From the NCBI RefSeq assembly GCF_003812745.1, contig NZ_CP033831.1, forward strand, positions 682,001 to 746,000: DNA of 64,000 bases, read 5' to 3'. Positions 35,119-45,845 of this stretch are shown piece by piece. Positions within the stretch are counted from its first letter, which is position 1, and each line of letters opens with the position of its first letter. Origin of the DNA: Serratia sp. FDAARGOS_506 (GTDB lineage Bacteria; Pseudomonadota; Gammaproteobacteria; Enterobacterales; Enterobacteriaceae). The translations under genes were made by a program, and so were the position numbers. The notes beneath the pieces are model-generated. The model searched no databases and was not told the DNA's origin. It saw nothing but the letters and a program-made list of their open reading frames with translations.

Positions 35119-37557
35119 CTACTGATATTTCTTCGTTCGGCGCGTCGGTACCGCCGTGGCCGGATCGTCCGGCCAAACGTGTTTCGGGTAACGGCCCTTC
35201 ATCTCTTTTTGCACCTCGCGATAGGCGCCTTGCCAAAAGGCCGCCAGATCGCCGGTGATTTGCAACGGCCGGTGCGCCGGTGAGAGTAACTCAAGCACCA
35301 CCGGGATGCGACCCTCCGCCAACATCGGGCTGCGCTGCTCGCCGAACACCTCCTGCAAACGCACCGCCAGCGCCGGCGGTTTACCGGCCTCATAACGGAT
35401 CGGCAGGCGGCTGCCGGTCGGCACAGTGTAATGAGTGGGTAGCGCATTATCCAGCCGCTGCTTTTGCTGCCAATCCAGCAGGCGGGACAGCGCCTCGGCG
35501 ATATTGACCTGCTTCAATCCGCGCAGATCGCGCACGCCGTTCAGCGACGGCAACAGCCACTGCTCCAGCGCCGCCAGCAGCGGTTCTTCGTCCATCGCCG
35601 GCCATTCCGCCTCCGGCAACCAGGCTTGCGCGCACTGCAGGCGCACCCGCAATTGTTCAGCGGCGCCCTCCCAGTTGAGCACCGCCAGCCCCTGTGCGCG
35701 CACCCAATCGAGCAGCGCCTGCTGCAGCTCTTCATCCGCCGGTTTGGCCAGCGGCTGGGCGCGCAGCGTCAGACGGCCGATCTGCTGGCGCTTCCAGGCG
35801 CGCAGCGTGCCCTTCTCGTCATCCCACTCCACCGCCGTGCGCTGCGTGACGATCGCCGGCAGCTGCGCCGCCAGCGCTTCGATATCCACCGGCAGCGCCA
35901 ACAGGATACGCGCATCCGGGCTGTTGTGGCCCTGCAACAGGCTGGGGACAATCAACCAGGGGGCGCGCGACAGCGCCTCGTCCTGGTTCATTGCCGCGCC
36001 CAGGCCGTTGGCCAGCAGGTAGCGGCCGTCCTGGCCTCGGCGCTGGGCGATACGATCGGTAAACGCCTGCGCCAACAACCGCGGCGCCAAATCGACGTCG
36101 ATTTGCCCCGCACGTTGCGGCAGGCGTTTGGCCAACTGCGCGGCACGCTGCCGCCAGTTCGGTTGCGGGCGGCTCAGCCAGTAGCCGAGATCCATCTGCC
36201 CGCCGCGCGGCGGCTCTTCCAGCAATGCCGCCAGCAACGCCGCCGTCGCCAGGCCGTCGGCACTCAGCGCCGCGCCGGTGACCAGCATCGCCGCCAGCCG
36301 CGGCTCGCACCCCAGCGCGGCCATCTGGCGCCCCGGCGCGGTGAGTTTATCGCCGTCATCCGTGGCCCCCAACCGGTGCAGCAACGATCTGGCCGCCGCC
36401 AATGCCGCCGCCGGAGGCGCATCAAGCCACGTAAGCTGCGCCGGATCATGGCATCCCCACTGCAGCAACTCGAGCCAAAATCCGGTGAGATCGCTCTGTA
36501 AAATATCCGGTTCAGCGTGTTCCGCCGCGCGCTCAGCCTGCTCTTTAGCGAACAGATGCCAGCAAATGCCCGGCTCCAGACGCCCGGCGCGCCCGGCACG
36601 CTGCACCATCGACGCCTGGCTGATGCGCTGCGTCGCCAGCCGCGTTAGACCGTTGCGCACGTCGTAGCGCGCCACGCGCTCCAGACCGCTGTCCACCACC
36701 AGCCGAATGCCTTCGATCGTCAGGCTGGTTTCGGCGATGTTGGTCGCCAACACCACCTTGCGGCGGCCGGGCGCCGCCGGTTGAATCGCTTTTTGCTGCT
36801 GCGCCAAAGGCAGCGCGCCATACAGAGGACAAAGATCGGTATCGCTCGCCACCTCGCCGGTCAATCGCTCCAGCACCCGATTGATCTCCGCTACGCCCGG
36901 CAGAAACAGCAGCAAAGACCCCGGCTGCTCGGCCAACAGACGCTTCACCGCCGCCGCTACGCCATCCTCCAGCCGCTGATGGCTGGCCAACGGCTGATAC
37001 AGGCGTTCAACCGGGAAGCTGCGCCCCTCGGACACCACCACCGGCGCTTCCGGCAACAGCTGCGACAGGCGGGCGTTATCCAGCGTGGCCGACATGATCA
37101 GCAGTTTCAGATCGTCGCGCAGCCCTTGCTGCACGTCGAGCAGCAGCGCCAGCGCCAGATCGGCCTGCAGGCTGCGTTCGTGGAACTCATCGAGGATCAC
37201 CAGCGACACGCCCTGCAGCTCGGCGTCCTGCTGCAGCATGCGGGTGAGAATGCCTTCCGTCACCACTTCCAGCCGGGTCTGCGGCCCGCTTTTACTTTCG
37301 GCGCGCATGCGGTAGCCCACGGTCTGACCGGGCTCCTCCCCCAGTTGCTGCGCCAGACGATAGGCGACGTTTTTCGCCGCCAGCCGCCGCGGCTCCAGCA
37401 TGATAATGCGCCCCGGCAACCCGGCCTTAGCCAGGATCTGCAGCGGCAGCCAGGTGGATTTACCGGCGCCGGTCGGGGCGTGCAACAGCACCTGAGGAGC
37501 GGACTGCAACGCAGCCAGCAACTCATCAAGCACCGCGCTGACGGGCAATGAAGACAC
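35119..37557 (-). CDS. hrpB: ATP-dependent RNA helicase HrpB
   Basis: This 812-residue DEAH/DExH helicase has motif I APTGAGKST near residue 25, motif II LDEFHERS near 122 and motif VI QRAGRAGRLEPG near 320. The ratchet/HA2 domain and the C-terminal HrpB domain (PF08482) follow. The length fits E. coli HrpB. Its cellular role is poorly known. It is divergent from thpR across a 190-base region in which I see no operator. Confidence 0.94.
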   Translation of the reverse strand: MSSLPVSAVLDELLAALQSAPQVLLHAPTGAGKSTWLPLQILAKAGLPGRIIMLEPRRLAAKNVAYRLAQQLGEEPGQTVGYRMRAESKSGPQTRLEVVTEGILTRMLQQDAELQGVSLVILDEFHERSLQADLALALLLDVQQGLRDDLKLLIMSATLDNARLSQLLPEAPVVVSEGRSFPVERLYQPLASHQRLEDGVAAAVKRLLAEQPGSLLLFLPGVAEINRVLERLTGEVASDTDLCPLYGALPLAQQQKAIQPAAPGRRKVVLATNIAETSLTIEGIRLVVDSGLERVARYDVRNGLTRLATQRISQASMVQRAGRAGRLEPGICWHLFAKEQAERAAEHAEPDILQSDLTGFWLELLQWGCHDPAQLTWLDAPPAAALAAARSLLHRLGATDDGDKLTAPGRQMAALGCEPRLAAMLVTGAALSADGLATAALLAALLEEPPRGGQMDLGYWLSRPQPNWRQRAAQLAKRLPQRAGQIDVDLAPRLLAQAFTDRIAQRRGQDGRYLLANGLGAAMNQDEALSRAPWLIVPSLLQGHNSPDARILLALPVDIEALAAQLPAIVTQRTAVEWDDEKGTLRAWKRQQIGRLTLRAQPLAKPADEELQQALLDWVRAQGLAVLNWEGAAEQLRVRLQCAQAWLPEAEWPAMDEEPLLAALEQWLLPSLNGVRDLRGLKQVNIAEALSRLLDWQQKQRLDNALPTHYTVPTGSRLPIRYEAGKPPALAVRLQEVFGEQRSPMLAEGRIPVVLELLSPAHRPLQITGDLAAFWQGAYREVQKEMKGRYPKHVWPDDPATAVPTRRTKKYQ

Positions 37558-37747
37558 TGAATTCTCCGTAGTGGTTAGCGTTAAACGGCGTACAGTGTAG
37601 CATTAGCTTTATCCCCGCAACCTTTCAAACTGTTGCGGCGTTAGCTATAGTACGGAGCTCATTCGTGCGCCGCGCCCCTCGCGGGGCCGCTGCCAGTAAC
37701 GTTTACCGCTGTTCCCGACCGTTTTGTCATGCATTTGCCGAGCCCTT

Positions 37748-38290
37748 ATGTCCAATTCGCGCCGCCTGTTTTTCGCCCTGTCCTTGCCTGATGCCCTGCA
37801 ACAGCAGGTGATCCGCTGGCGTGCCGAGGCGTTTTCGCCGGAAGCCGGCCGGCCGGTGGCGGCGGCTAATTTGCACCTGACGCTGGCGTTTCTCGGCGAG
37901 GTCACCGCACAGAAAGAGCTGGCATTGCGCAAGCTGGCCGGCCGCATCGTTCAACCCGGCTTCAGCATGCGGCTCGACGATCTCGGCCATTGGCCGCGCC
38001 CCGGCGTGGTCTGGCTCGGTACCCGCCGCGCGCCGCGCGGGCTGCTGCAACTGGCCGAGCTGCTGCGTTCGCAGGCCGCCCGCAACGGCTGCCACCAAAG
38101 CGCATTGCCGTTCCATCCGCACATCACGCTGCTGCGCGCCGCTACCCAGCCGGTGGCGATCCCGCCGGCGACGCCAGGCTGGGCGTTCAGCGCCGACGCC
38201 TTTTCCTTATATGAGTCGGTGTTCGAAAACGGCCGCACCCGCTATCAACACCTCGAACAGTGGCCGCTGGCCAAGCAGGCATCCGCATGA
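37748..38290 (+). CDS. thpR: RNA 2',3'-cyclic phosphodiesterase
   Basis: This 180-residue 2H phosphoesterase (formerly LigT) has the two HxTx motifs HLTLAFLG near residue 42 and HPHITLLRA near 124. It opens 2',3'-cyclic phosphates and shows 2'-5' RNA ligase activity in vitro. I chose the ATG at 37748 ([11 protein letters not shown]), which fits E. coli ThpR (176 aa). The stop overlaps the sfsA start as ATGA, so the two genes are coupled. Confidence 0.92.
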   Translation: MSNSRRLFFALSLPDALQQQVIRWRAEAFSPEAGRPVAAANLHLTLAFLGEVTAQKELALRKLAGRIVQPGFSMRLDDLGHWPRPGVVWLGTRRAPRGLLQLAELLRSQAARNGCHQSALPFHPHITLLRAATQPVAIPPATPGWAFSADAFSLYESVFENGRTRYQHLEQWPLAKQASA

Positions 38291-38994
38291 TTTTCTCTCC
38301 ACCGCTGCGTTCCGCCACGCTGATCAAACGTTACAAACGCTTTCTGGCGGACGTGATCACACCGGAAGGGGAAACCTTTACGCTGCACTGCGCCAATACC
38401 GGCGCCATGACCGGCTGCGCTACGCCCGGCGACACCGTTTGGTACTCCACCTCGGACAATCCCAAGCGCAAATACGCCCACAGTTGGGAGCTGACTCACA
38501 CCCAACAGGGGCACTGGATCTGCGTCAACACCCTGCGCGCCAACGCGCTGGTGCGCGAGGCGATAGAACACAATTTAATCAATGAATTATCCGGTTACAG
38601 TAAAATTAGCAGCGAAGTGAAATACGGCAGTGAAAACAGCCGTATCGATTTGTTATTACAGGCAGAAAATCGGGTTAACTGCTATATTGAAGTTAAGTCA
38701 GTCACATTACTGCAACAACAACGTGGTTACTTTCCTGATGCGGTAACGCTCAGAGGGCAAAAGCACCTGCGTGAGTTGCTCAGCGTGGTTGAAAGCGGGC
38801 AACGGGCGGTGTTGTTCTTTGCCGTGTTACACAGCGGTATTGAGCAGGTCGCACCGGCACATCATATAGATGAGCGCTATGCGGCGCTGTTGGCACAGGT
38901 CCGGCAGTTGGGAGTGGAAGTGGTTTGCTACGGGGCAAAGTTATCACCTGACGGTATTTATCTCTGCGATAAGCTGCCGTTTTTTATCGATTAG
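38287..38994 (+). CDS. sfsA: SfsA, sugar fermentation stimulation protein/DNA-binding nuclease-like
   Basis: This 235-residue SfsA family protein has an N-terminal OB-like part (residues 1-80, [19 protein letters not shown]). The C-terminal nuclease-like fold shows the restriction-enzyme-type signature IDLLLQ...[10 protein letters not shown] near 125-145. In E. coli it was linked to maltose gene expression and binds DNA non-specifically; its true role is unclear. The ATG at 38287 overlaps the thpR stop. The end of the gene is AT-richer than its neighbours. Confidence 0.93.
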   Translation: MIFSPPLRSATLIKRYKRFLADVITPEGETFTLHCANTGAMTGCATPGDTVWYSTSDNPKRKYAHSWELTHTQQGHWICVNTLRANALVREAIEHNLINELSGYSKISSEVKYGSENSRIDLLLQAENRVNCYIEVKSVTLLQQQRGYFPDAVTLRGQKHLRELLSVVESGQRAVLFFAVLHSGIEQVAPAHHIDERYAALLAQVRQLGVEVVCYGAKLSPDGIYLCDKLPFFID

Positions 38995-39177
38995 CGCAGT
39001 CGGGTCCCTATAAATAGACAACCGGCCAGCACGATCGCCAAATACGCCCTCCTTCACACGATTGTCAAGCGGGCGACAGGAATAATTGCCAACCTACCTT
39101 CCTTCTGTTATTTATAGCGGCCTGTTTTTCCCCCGCATTGGGGATTCGATAGTGCGTGTGTATGTAGGAGAAGCAAC

Positions 39178-39633
39178 ATGCAAGAAGGGCAAAACCGTAA
39201 AACCTCGTCCTTGAGCATTCTCGCCATCGCTGGGGTGGAGCCGTACCAAGAGAAGCCGGGCGAAGAGTACATGAACGACGCCCAGTTGTCGCATTTCAAG
39301 CGCATTCTTGAAGCGTGGCGCAACCAGCTCAGGGACGAAGTGGACCGTACTGTATCGCATATGCAAGAAGAGGCAGCCAACTTCCCTGATCCGGCCGACC
39401 GTGCTACCCAGGAAGAAGAGTTCAGCCTTGAACTGCGTAACCGTGACCGTGAACGCAAACTGATCAAAAAGATCGAGAAAACGCTGAAGAAAGTGGAAGA
39501 CGATGATTTCGGCTACTGCGAATCTTGTGGCGTGGAGATCGGCATTCGTCGCCTCGAAGCGCGTCCGACCGCCGATCTGTGCATCGACTGCAAGACGCTG
39601 GCTGAGATCCGCGAAAAGCAGATGGCCGGCTAA
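39178..39633 (+). CDS. dksA: RNA polymerase-binding transcription factor DksA
   Basis: This 151-residue coiled-coil factor inserts into the RNA polymerase secondary channel and works with ppGpp in the stringent response. The coiled-coil tip motif DPADRA is seen at residues 71-76. The four-Cys zinc site is formed by CESCG near 114 and CIDC near 135. Length equals E. coli DksA. It lies between sfsA and gluQ, as in E. coli. A large imperfect palindrome follows the gene. Confidence 0.97.
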   Translation: MQEGQNRKTSSLSILAIAGVEPYQEKPGEEYMNDAQLSHFKRILEAWRNQLRDEVDRTVSHMQEEAANFPDPADRATQEEEFSLELRNRDRERKLIKKIEKTLKKVEDDDFGYCESCGVEIGIRRLEARPTADLCIDCKTLAEIREKQMAG

Positions 39634-39650
39634 TACCGCTACTCTAAATG

Positions 39651-39760
<110 letters not shown>

Positions 39761-39828
39761 TATGTTACCGCTGCGGCGTGCACATCCACGTGCGCCGCAC
39801 AGAGAAAAGGGAACCTCTCCCCTCTGAT

Positions 39829-40740
39829 ATGCAAGAAAGTCATTATGTGGGGCGCTTTGCCCCATCGCCTTCCGGGGATCTGCATTTCGGTTCGCTGATT
39901 GCCGCTCTGGGAAGCTACCTTCAGGCTCGCGCCCAACGCGGGCAGTGGCTGGTTCGCATCGAAGATATCGACCCGCCGCGCGAAGTCCCCGGCGCCGCCG
40001 CTCGCATCCTGTCCGCGCTGGAACATTATGGTCTCCACTGGGACGGCCAGGTCATCTATCAATCCCAACGTCACGACGCCTATCGCGCCGCGCTGGATCT
40101 GTTGCAGCGCCAGGGGCTCAGCTATTACTGCACCTGCACCCGCAGCCGCATCCAGCAGATCGGCGGATTGTACGACGGCCACTGCCGCGATTTGCAGCTC
40201 GGCCCGCAGGGCGCCGCCATCCGCTTGCGCCAGACCGCGCCCGTTTACGGGTTCCACGATCGCCTGCAGGGGGAGTTACACGCCGATCCGGCGCTGGCGG
40301 GGGAAGACTTTATCATTCGCCGCCGCGACGGGCTGTTCGCCTACAACCTGGCGGTGGTGATCGACGACCATTTTCAGGGCGTGACCGAAATTGTGCGCGG
40401 CGCCGACCTGATCGAACCGACGGTGCGTCAAATTGCCCTCTATCGCCAGCTGCAGGCGCCGGTGCCCGCCTATGTGCATCTGCCGCTGGCGCTGGGCGCC
40501 AACGGCATCAAGTTGTCGAAGCAAAATCATGCGCCGGCGTTGCCTGCAGGCGATCCGCGCCCGGTGCTGATCGCCGCGCTGAAATTTCTGCGCCAACCGC
40601 TGCCGGAAAGCTGGCAAGATCTTGACCTGCCATTATTATTGAGCTGGGCGGTCGCACATTGGCGGTTGGAAAACGTGCCGCGTCAGGAGGCTATCCCTCT
40701 GGATGAAAACACGCCGGCATTCTCAAAGGAGCCATGGTGA
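39829..40740 (+). CDS. gluQ: Glutamyl-Q tRNA(Asp) synthetase
   Basis: This 303-residue truncated glutamyl-tRNA synthetase attaches glutamate to queuosine in the anticodon of tRNA-Asp. The class I signature HFGS follows GRFAPSPSG near residue 8. A zinc site is formed by CTCT and YDGHC near 100-120, and the KMSKS-like motif is KLSKQ near 228. It lacks the anticodon-binding domain, as expected. I chose the ATG at 39829 ([10 protein letters not shown]); the longer frame runs into the intergenic repeat region. It lies upstream of pcnB, as in E. coli. Confidence 0.93.
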   Translation: MQESHYVGRFAPSPSGDLHFGSLIAALGSYLQARAQRGQWLVRIEDIDPPREVPGAAARILSALEHYGLHWDGQVIYQSQRHDAYRAALDLLQRQGLSYYCTCTRSRIQQIGGLYDGHCRDLQLGPQGAAIRLRQTAPVYGFHDRLQGELHADPALAGEDFIIRRRDGLFAYNLAVVIDDHFQGVTEIVRGADLIEPTVRQIALYRQLQAPVPAYVHLPLALGANGIKLSKQNHAPALPAGDPRPVLIAALKFLRQPLPESWQDLDLPLLLSWAVAHWRLENVPRQEAIPLDENTPAFSKEPW

Positions 40741-40801
40741 GCTATGATTAGCCGCTATTTTTTGTTAGCTCCATTTTTATCAGTCACTATCGAGGTGTAC
40801 C

Positions 40802-42349
40802 ATTTTTACCCGAGTAGCCAACTTCTGTCGTAAGGTACTGACCCGCGATGACAAGCTGCCCCGCGACGACGCGGCGGCCGGCGATAAAAACGTAGTCCGC
40901 GAAGAGCGTGCCGCGGCGCCAAGCCGCCCTGCGCCGCAGCCGCGCGCCGCCGATAACGGCAGCAACGCCCCTGCCCGCCGCTCAACGCCGCGCAAGCGTC
41001 CGCCTTTTCCTATCGCCGAGAGCAACGGCTCGATGACCGTGATCCCGCGCGAACAGCACTCGATTTCCCGCAAAGACATCAGCGAGAATGCGCTGAAAGT
41101 GCTTTACCGCCTGAACAAGTCCGGCTACGAAGCCTATCTGGTCGGCGGCGGCGTGCGCGATCTATTGCTCGGCAAAAAGCCGAAAGACTTCGACATCACC
41201 ACCAACGCCACGCCGGAGCAGGTGCGCAAGCTGTTCCGCAACTGCCGCCTGGTCGGCCGCCGCTTCCGCTTGGCGCACGTGATGTTCGGGCCGGAAATCA
41301 TCGAAGTGGCCACCTTCCGCGGCCACCACGAACAGAATCAGGAATCCGACAAGAACTCGTCCCAGCAGGCGCAAAACGGCATGCTGCTGCGCGACAACAT
41401 CTTCGGTTCGATCGAAGAAGACGCCCAGCGACGTGATTTCACCATCAACAGCCTGTACTACGGCGTGGCGGATTTCACCCTGCGCGATTACGTCGGCGGC
41501 CTGAACGACCTGAAACAGGGCGTGATTCGCCTGATCGGCGATCCGGAAACCCGCTACCGCGAAGATCCGGTGCGCATGCTGCGCGCGGTGCGCTTCGCCG
41601 CCAAGCTGGACATGCGCATCAGCGAAGAGACCGCCGAGCCGATCCCACGTCTGGCCTCGCTGCTGCATGAGATCCCGCCGGCGCGCCTGTTCGAAGAATC
41701 CCTCAAGCTGCTGCAGGCGGGTTACGGTTTCCAGACCTACCTGAAGCTGTGTGAATACCAGCTGTTCCAACCGCTGTTCCCGCTGATCGCCCGTAACTTC
41801 ACGCCGAACCACGATACGCCGATGGAGCGCATTCTGGTGCAGGTGTTGAAGAACACCGACCATCGTCTGCAGAACGACATGCGCGTCAACCCTGCCTTCC
41901 TGTTTGCCGCCATGCTGTGGTACCCGCTGTTGGAGCACGCGCAGAAGCTGGCGCAGGAAAGCGGCCTGGCCTACTACGACGCCTTCGCATTGGCGATGAA
42001 CGACGTGCTCGACGAGCAGTGCCGCTCGCTGGCCATCCCGAAACGCATTACCACGCTGGTGCGCGATATCTGGCAGCTGCAGCTGCGCTTGTCCCGCCGC
42101 CAGGGCAAACGCGCGCACAAGCTGATGGAGCACCCGAAATTCCGCGCCGCCTATGACCTGCTGGCGCTGCGTGCAGAAGTGGAAGACAATCAGGAAATGC
42201 TGCGTCTGGCCGAGTGGTGGGGCGAGTTCCAGGACGCCACGCCAGCGCGGCAGAAAGCCATGCTGAGCACCCTGGGGGACGATCCGGCGCCGCGTCGCGC
42301 GCGTCAACGCCGCCCTCGCCGCCGGGCACCGCGTAAAGAAGGGGCATAA
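40802..42349 (+). CDS. pcnB: Poly(A) polymerase I, with AUU start codon
   Basis: This 515-residue nucleotidyltransferase adds 3' poly(A) tails that speed RNA decay. The nucleotidyltransferase domain is seen in [11 protein letters not shown]...[13 protein letters not shown], followed by RNA-binding regions and an Arg-rich tail. The first ATG (41033) would remove the N-terminus that matches E. coli ([12 protein letters not shown]). That segment is read from ATT at 40802, preceded by GAGG six bases upstream. E. coli pcnB is known to start with AUU, which limits synthesis. A Pro/Ala/Arg-rich stretch (about residues 20-75) is longer than in E. coli. The stop overlaps folK as TAATG. Confidence 0.93.
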   Translation: MFTRVANFCRKVLTRDDKLPRDDAAAGDKNVVREERAAAPSRPAPQPRAADNGSNAPARRSTPRKRPPFPIAESNGSMTVIPREQHSISRKDISENALKVLYRLNKSGYEAYLVGGGVRDLLLGKKPKDFDITTNATPEQVRKLFRNCRLVGRRFRLAHVMFGPEIIEVATFRGHHEQNQESDKNSSQQAQNGMLLRDNIFGSIEEDAQRRDFTINSLYYGVADFTLRDYVGGLNDLKQGVIRLIGDPETRYREDPVRMLRAVRFAAKLDMRISEETAEPIPRLASLLHEIPPARLFEESLKLLQAGYGFQTYLKLCEYQLFQPLFPLIARNFTPNHDTPMERILVQVLKNTDHRLQNDMRVNPAFLFAAMLWYPLLEHAQKLAQESGLAYYDAFALAMNDVLDEQCRSLAIPKRITTLVRDIWQLQLRLSRRQGKRAHKLMEHPKFRAAYDLLALRAEVEDNQEMLRLAEWWGEFQDATPARQKAMLSTLGDDPAPRRARQRRPRRRAPRKEGA

Positions 42350-42843
42350 TGATCCGCGTTTATATCGCGCTGGGCAGCAATCTGGCGCAGCCACTGCAAC
42401 AGGTTCAAGCCGCACTGGAGGCGCTGGAGCATCTCCCGCGCACCCGGCTGGTCACCTGTTCTTCGTTTTACCGCACCAAGCCGCTGGGGCCGCAAAACCA
42501 GCCGGACTTTCTCAATGCGGTGGTGGCGCTGGATACCCTGTTGCCGCCCGAACAGCTGCTCGACCATACCCAGGCGATAGAACGCAATCAGGGGCGCGTG
42601 CGCAAGGATGAACGCTGGGGGCCGCGCACGCTCGATTTGGACATCATGCTGTATGGCGACGAGGTGATCCATTCCGAGCGCCTGACGGTGCCGCATTACG
42701 GCCTGAAAGAGCGCGAATTTATGCTCTACCCGCTGGCAGAAATCGCCCCCGACCTGATTTTCCCCGATGGCGAGCCGCTCGCCAGCTGCCTCAAGCGCGT
42801 GCCGGAAAACGGCATGGCGCTGTGGCATCAAAATAAAAAGTGA
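42349..42843 (+). CDS. folK: 6-hydroxymethyl-7,8-dihydropterin pyrophosphokinase
   Basis: This 164-residue HPPK transfers pyrophosphate from ATP to the pterin in folate synthesis. The signature GPRTLDLDIMLYG lies near residues 90-103, and YIALGSNL is at the N-terminus. It overlaps the pcnB stop by one base (TAATG), so the two are co-translated. In E. coli panB and panC follow; here an inserted segment with yidHG and qseBC lies between. Confidence 0.95.
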   Translation: MIRVYIALGSNLAQPLQQVQAALEALEHLPRTRLVTCSSFYRTKPLGPQNQPDFLNAVVALDTLLPPEQLLDHTQAIERNQGRVRKDERWGPRTLDLDIMLYGDEVIHSERLTVPHYGLKEREFMLYPLAEIAPDLIFPDGEPLASCLKRVPENGMALWHQNKK

Positions 42844-42852
42844 TTGCGGGGT

Positions 42853-43182
42853 TTAGAGCAGATAAAGCTTGAGTTGCGCCACCGCGGCCAGCGCCATCAC
42901 GGCCATCAAACAGCCGAACATCCGCCTCACCCAATGCAGCCTTCGTTCCTGCGCTTCCGGCCCCGTAGCCTCTCTCCCGCGTGACCAGACAAACATCACC
43001 AACGCAAACACCAGCATCAAAAAACCGCTCCCAGCCAACAGCAAACTGCCCGACACCATGCCGGCACGCAGCGACAACAGCCCGACTACCGCCATCGTCA
43101 GCGCGGTACGCCCCCAGGCCAGGCGGGTGCGTTCAGGTTGCAAGCCAGGATCGCGCGGCGGCGTTTTCATCGTTGGGCGCAT
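42853..43182 (-). CDS. DUF202 membrane protein, YidG-like
   Basis: This 109-residue protein has three predicted membrane helices. The DUF202 N-terminal motif is DPGLQPERTRLAWGRT, as in E. coli YidG. The ATG at 43182 overlaps the stop of the upstream YidH-like gene as TGATG, so the pair is coupled. The function of the family is not established. Confidence 0.85.
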   Translation of the reverse strand: MRPTMKTPPRDPGLQPERTRLAWGRTALTMAVVGLLSLRAGMVSGSLLLAGSGFLMLVFALVMFVWSRGREATGPEAQERRLHWVRRMFGCLMAVMALAAVAQLKLYLL

Positions 43183-43559
43183 CACACGCCGAAACTCAGA
43201 ATAACCGCCACCAGCGCCAGGGCGATAACGACCACAAACAGAGTCAATAACCACAGCATGCGGGTATAAGGCATATCGCTCTCATGACGCATAGCTTTCT
43301 CATTGGCCTTCCAGCGACGATAGGCCATCAGCCCCAGCACCACCGCCCCCAGCGTCAACGCAACCGCCAGCCCCTGACGGATGGCAGCCGTGCCAAATTC
43401 GGAGGCAAACTGATTGATGCCGACCGCTCCCGCCATAAAAGCCAATGCGGTGCGGATCCAAGCCAGAAAGGTGCGTTCATTGGCTAAAGAAAAGCGGTAG
43501 TCGGGCGTTTTACCCTTGGCCCACCATTTTAACGGGCGATTTGACGATGGCTGGTTCAT
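43182..43559 (-). CDS. DUF202 membrane protein, YidH-like
   Basis: This 125-residue inner-membrane protein has three helices. The motif PDYRFSLANERTFLAWIRTA matches E. coli YidH. I chose the ATG at 43559 (MNQPSSNR); the longer frame is not supported. It pairs with the overlapping YidG-like gene, the same order as E. coli yidH-yidG, which lie elsewhere on that chromosome. No function is known. Confidence 0.87.
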   Translation of the reverse strand: MNQPSSNRPLKWWAKGKTPDYRFSLANERTFLAWIRTALAFMAGAVGINQFASEFGTAAIRQGLAVALTLGAVVLGLMAYRRWKANEKAMRHESDMPYTRMLWLLTLFVVVIALALVAVILSFGV

Positions 43560-43660
43560 GATTTCCCTTGAACATGTAAAATCTTGCTGAAAAAACCCTC
43601 GCACAATAAACAATTCACCCACCGTTTGCCATTCGCGCCACGGGTTCTGTGGAGTCTGTC

Positions 43661-45019
43661 TTACAGCGCCAGCCGCGCAACGAACCCGCCCGCCGGGCGA
43701 TTGGCGAAACTGACCTGTAGACCATGCAAGCCGGCGATACGCTGCACGATCGAGAGCCCCAGCCCGCTGCCGGTTTGCTCCTGCCCCGGCGGGCGATAGA
43801 AGCGTTCTCCGAGCCGCGCCAGATGTTCTGTGGTGACTCCCGGACCGTCGTCCTCCACCGTCAGCGAACGTTCGCTCAGCGTCACGGTGACGACGCCGCC
43901 CTGCGGGGTGTAGCGCACCGCGTTATCCAGCAGGTTGCGCAATAGCAGCGACAGCAGCAAGGTTTCCCCCTGACGCGGCGGCGGCGTTCCCCGATGTTCA
44001 TAGCGTAGCGTCACACCCGCCGCATGGGCCTGACGATCCTGCTCCGCCAAGGTCATCGTCACCAGATCGTTCCAGTCGATCGGCGCCAGTTCAGCCAGAT
44101 CCGACAGCGAATCCAGCCGCGACAGCGTCAGCAGCTGATCCACCAGCCGGGTGGCGCGATCGATGCCGAGCGTCAGATTGTCCAGCGCGTGCTCGCGCAT
44201 CGGCGCATCGTCCCCCGCCAGTTGCACCACTTCGGTCTGCACCCGCAGCGCCGCCAGCGGGCTGCGCAACTCGTGCGCGGCATCGGAGGTAAAGCGCCGC
44301 TCCCGCACCAGCAAAGCGTTGATGCGGGCAAATAGCGCATTGAGTGCATCCACCAGAGGGCGCACCTCGGTCGGCACCTGGCGCGCATCCAGCGGCGTCG
44401 CGTCATCGGGTGCGCGCCGGCGCAAACCAGCCGCCACCGCACGCAGCGGCCGCAGCTCACGCCCGACCATCAGCGCGATCAGCAGCATCAGCACCGGCAG
44501 CGTCGCCAGCCAAGGCACCAACTGGCCAGTCACCATGCCCAATGCCATATCGCGCCGGTAATCCCATTCCTGGCCGACCACGATGCGGTAGCGCCCATCC
44601 GGGCTGGTCAGCCACAGCAGGCGCCAGCTGTCATCATCGCCTTTGCGTTCGCCGTCGGTAAAGCCTTCACGCTCCCCGTCAAACAGGAAATCGGCGCCGT
44701 TCTCACCGTCGTTGAGCAGCATCTTGCCTTGGCGGTCGAAAATGGCGAACGCCAGCGCGTCGTCGTCCTGCTCGCCGCGCTTGCCGTGATGCACCAGCTT
44801 CTTGGTTTTCGGCAGGCTGCGCGCGCTTTCATCGGCCAGCAGATCGCCAAGATTTGCGGTCGCCAGCCGTTTGGCAAACAGCATCTGTTGGGTGTCGAAC
44901 ACTTCGTTGATGGTGTTGCGCGACATCACCCAGGCCACCACGCTGGCGGTGCTCCAGGTCAGCAACGCCAACAGGCTGAAGAGCAGGATCAGACGCAGCC
45001 GCAGGCTGAGACGCTTCAC
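43661..45019 (-). CDS. qseC: Sensor histidine kinase QseC
   Basis: This 452-residue inner-membrane kinase has two membrane helices (about 12-33 and 160-182) around a periplasmic sensor. That sensor shows [11 protein letters not shown] and [13 protein letters not shown], as in E. coli QseC. A HAMP region, the phosphoacceptor His in [13 protein letters not shown] near 249 and an ATPase domain with [10 protein letters not shown] follow. It starts with GTG at 45019, overlapping the qseB stop as GTGA. In E. coli QseC answers to adrenergic signals and AI-3 and phosphorylates QseB. The E. coli genes lie elsewhere, so the position next to panB is a lineage difference. Confidence 0.92.
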   Translation of the reverse strand: MKRLSLRLRLILLFSLLALLTWSTASVVAWVMSRNTINEVFDTQQMLFAKRLATANLGDLLADESARSLPKTKKLVHHGKRGEQDDDALAFAIFDRQGKMLLNDGENGADFLFDGEREGFTDGERKGDDDSWRLLWLTSPDGRYRIVVGQEWDYRRDMALGMVTGQLVPWLATLPVLMLLIALMVGRELRPLRAVAAGLRRRAPDDATPLDARQVPTEVRPLVDALNALFARINALLVRERRFTSDAAHELRSPLAALRVQTEVVQLAGDDAPMREHALDNLTLGIDRATRLVDQLLTLSRLDSLSDLAELAPIDWNDLVTMTLAEQDRQAHAAGVTLRYEHRGTPPPRQGETLLLSLLLRNLLDNAVRYTPQGGVVTVTLSERSLTVEDDGPGVTTEHLARLGERFYRPPGQEQTGSGLGLSIVQRIAGLHGLQVSFANRPAGGFVARLAL

Positions 45020-45678
45020 GGCGCATCCCCCAACGTGTAGCCCACGCCGTGGATGGTACGGATGAAGCCGTTGCCCAGCTTGCGCCGCAGGTGGTGAATA
45101 TGCACCTCTACCGCGTTGCTGCTCACCTCGTCGTCCCAGTTGTACAGCTTCTCTTGAATCAACGGCCGCGCCAGTACTCGCCCCTTGTTGTGCAGGAACA
45201 ACTCCAGCACCGCCAATTCGCGCGGCGTCAGCGTCACCTGCTCGCCGTTGTAGCTCACGCTGCGGGTGGCACTGTCGAACACCACGTTGCCGTGCGTCAG
45301 CTGCGGCATCAGTTGCCCGTGGCGACGACGGATCAGCGCCTGCAGGCGCGCCGCCACTTCGGCCAGCGCGAACGGCTTGCACAGATAATCGTCGGCGCCG
45401 CTTTGCAGCCCACTAACCCGCTGCTCCAGCGCATCGCGGGCGGTGAGGATCAGGACCGGCACGTCCTGTCCGGCCTGGCGCCACTGGCGCAGCAGCTCCA
45501 GGCCGTCAAGGCCCGGCAGGCTGAGATCGAGGATCACCGCGTCATACGGCGCACTGTCCAGCGCATTTTTGCCGACGGCGCCGTCGGTGAACCAGTCCAG
45601 ATTGAAGCCGAGTTTGGTCAGCCCGGCCTTGATGCCGTCCCCGATCAGTTTGTCATCTTCGATCAGCAAAATTCGCAT
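45016..45678 (-). CDS. qseB: Response regulator QseB
   Basis: This 220-residue OmpR/PhoB-type regulator has a receiver domain (Asp51 in VILDLSLPG, Lys101-type KPF) and a C-terminal winged helix (about 125-218). It is the partner of QseC and overlaps it by four bases. A GGGA ribosome site precedes the ATG. A perfect CTTAAG-N5-CTTAAG element lies 43-59 bases upstream, consistent with autoregulation. PmrA is a close relative and the main alternative; the kinase sequence favours QseB. Confidence 0.92.
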   Translation of the reverse strand: MRILLIEDDKLIGDGIKAGLTKLGFNLDWFTDGAVGKNALDSAPYDAVILDLSLPGLDGLELLRQWRQAGQDVPVLILTARDALEQRVSGLQSGADDYLCKPFALAEVAARLQALIRRRHGQLMPQLTHGNVVFDSATRSVSYNGEQVTLTPRELAVLELFLHNKGRVLARPLIQEKLYNWDDEVSSNAVEVHIHHLRRKLGNGFIRTIHGVGYTLGDAP

Positions 45679-45720
45679 GAGTATCCCTTTTCAGTCATGA
45701 CGCCATTGCACCACAAGGTT

Positions 45721-45737
45721 CTTAAGAACTGCTTAAG
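45721..45737 (-). promoter_or_regulatory. QseB/PmrA-type box upstream of qseBC
   Basis: CTTAAG-AACTG-CTTAAG is a tandem direct repeat with a five-base spacer, fitting the PmrA-type consensus YTTAAK-N5-YTTAAK. The left copy sits in a 12-bp palindrome GTTCTTAAGAAC (45718-45729). Its position in front of qseB suggests positive autoregulation. Confidence 0.72.
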
Positions 45738-45845
45738 CATGGCGATCCGCGCTACCCACCCCGATCGGGTTACAGTAGAATGACTGCACTTTTTTTGCAG
45801 CCTGGGCCTGCGTACGCCGCACGGCCCGTTTCAGGAGACGTTGTG

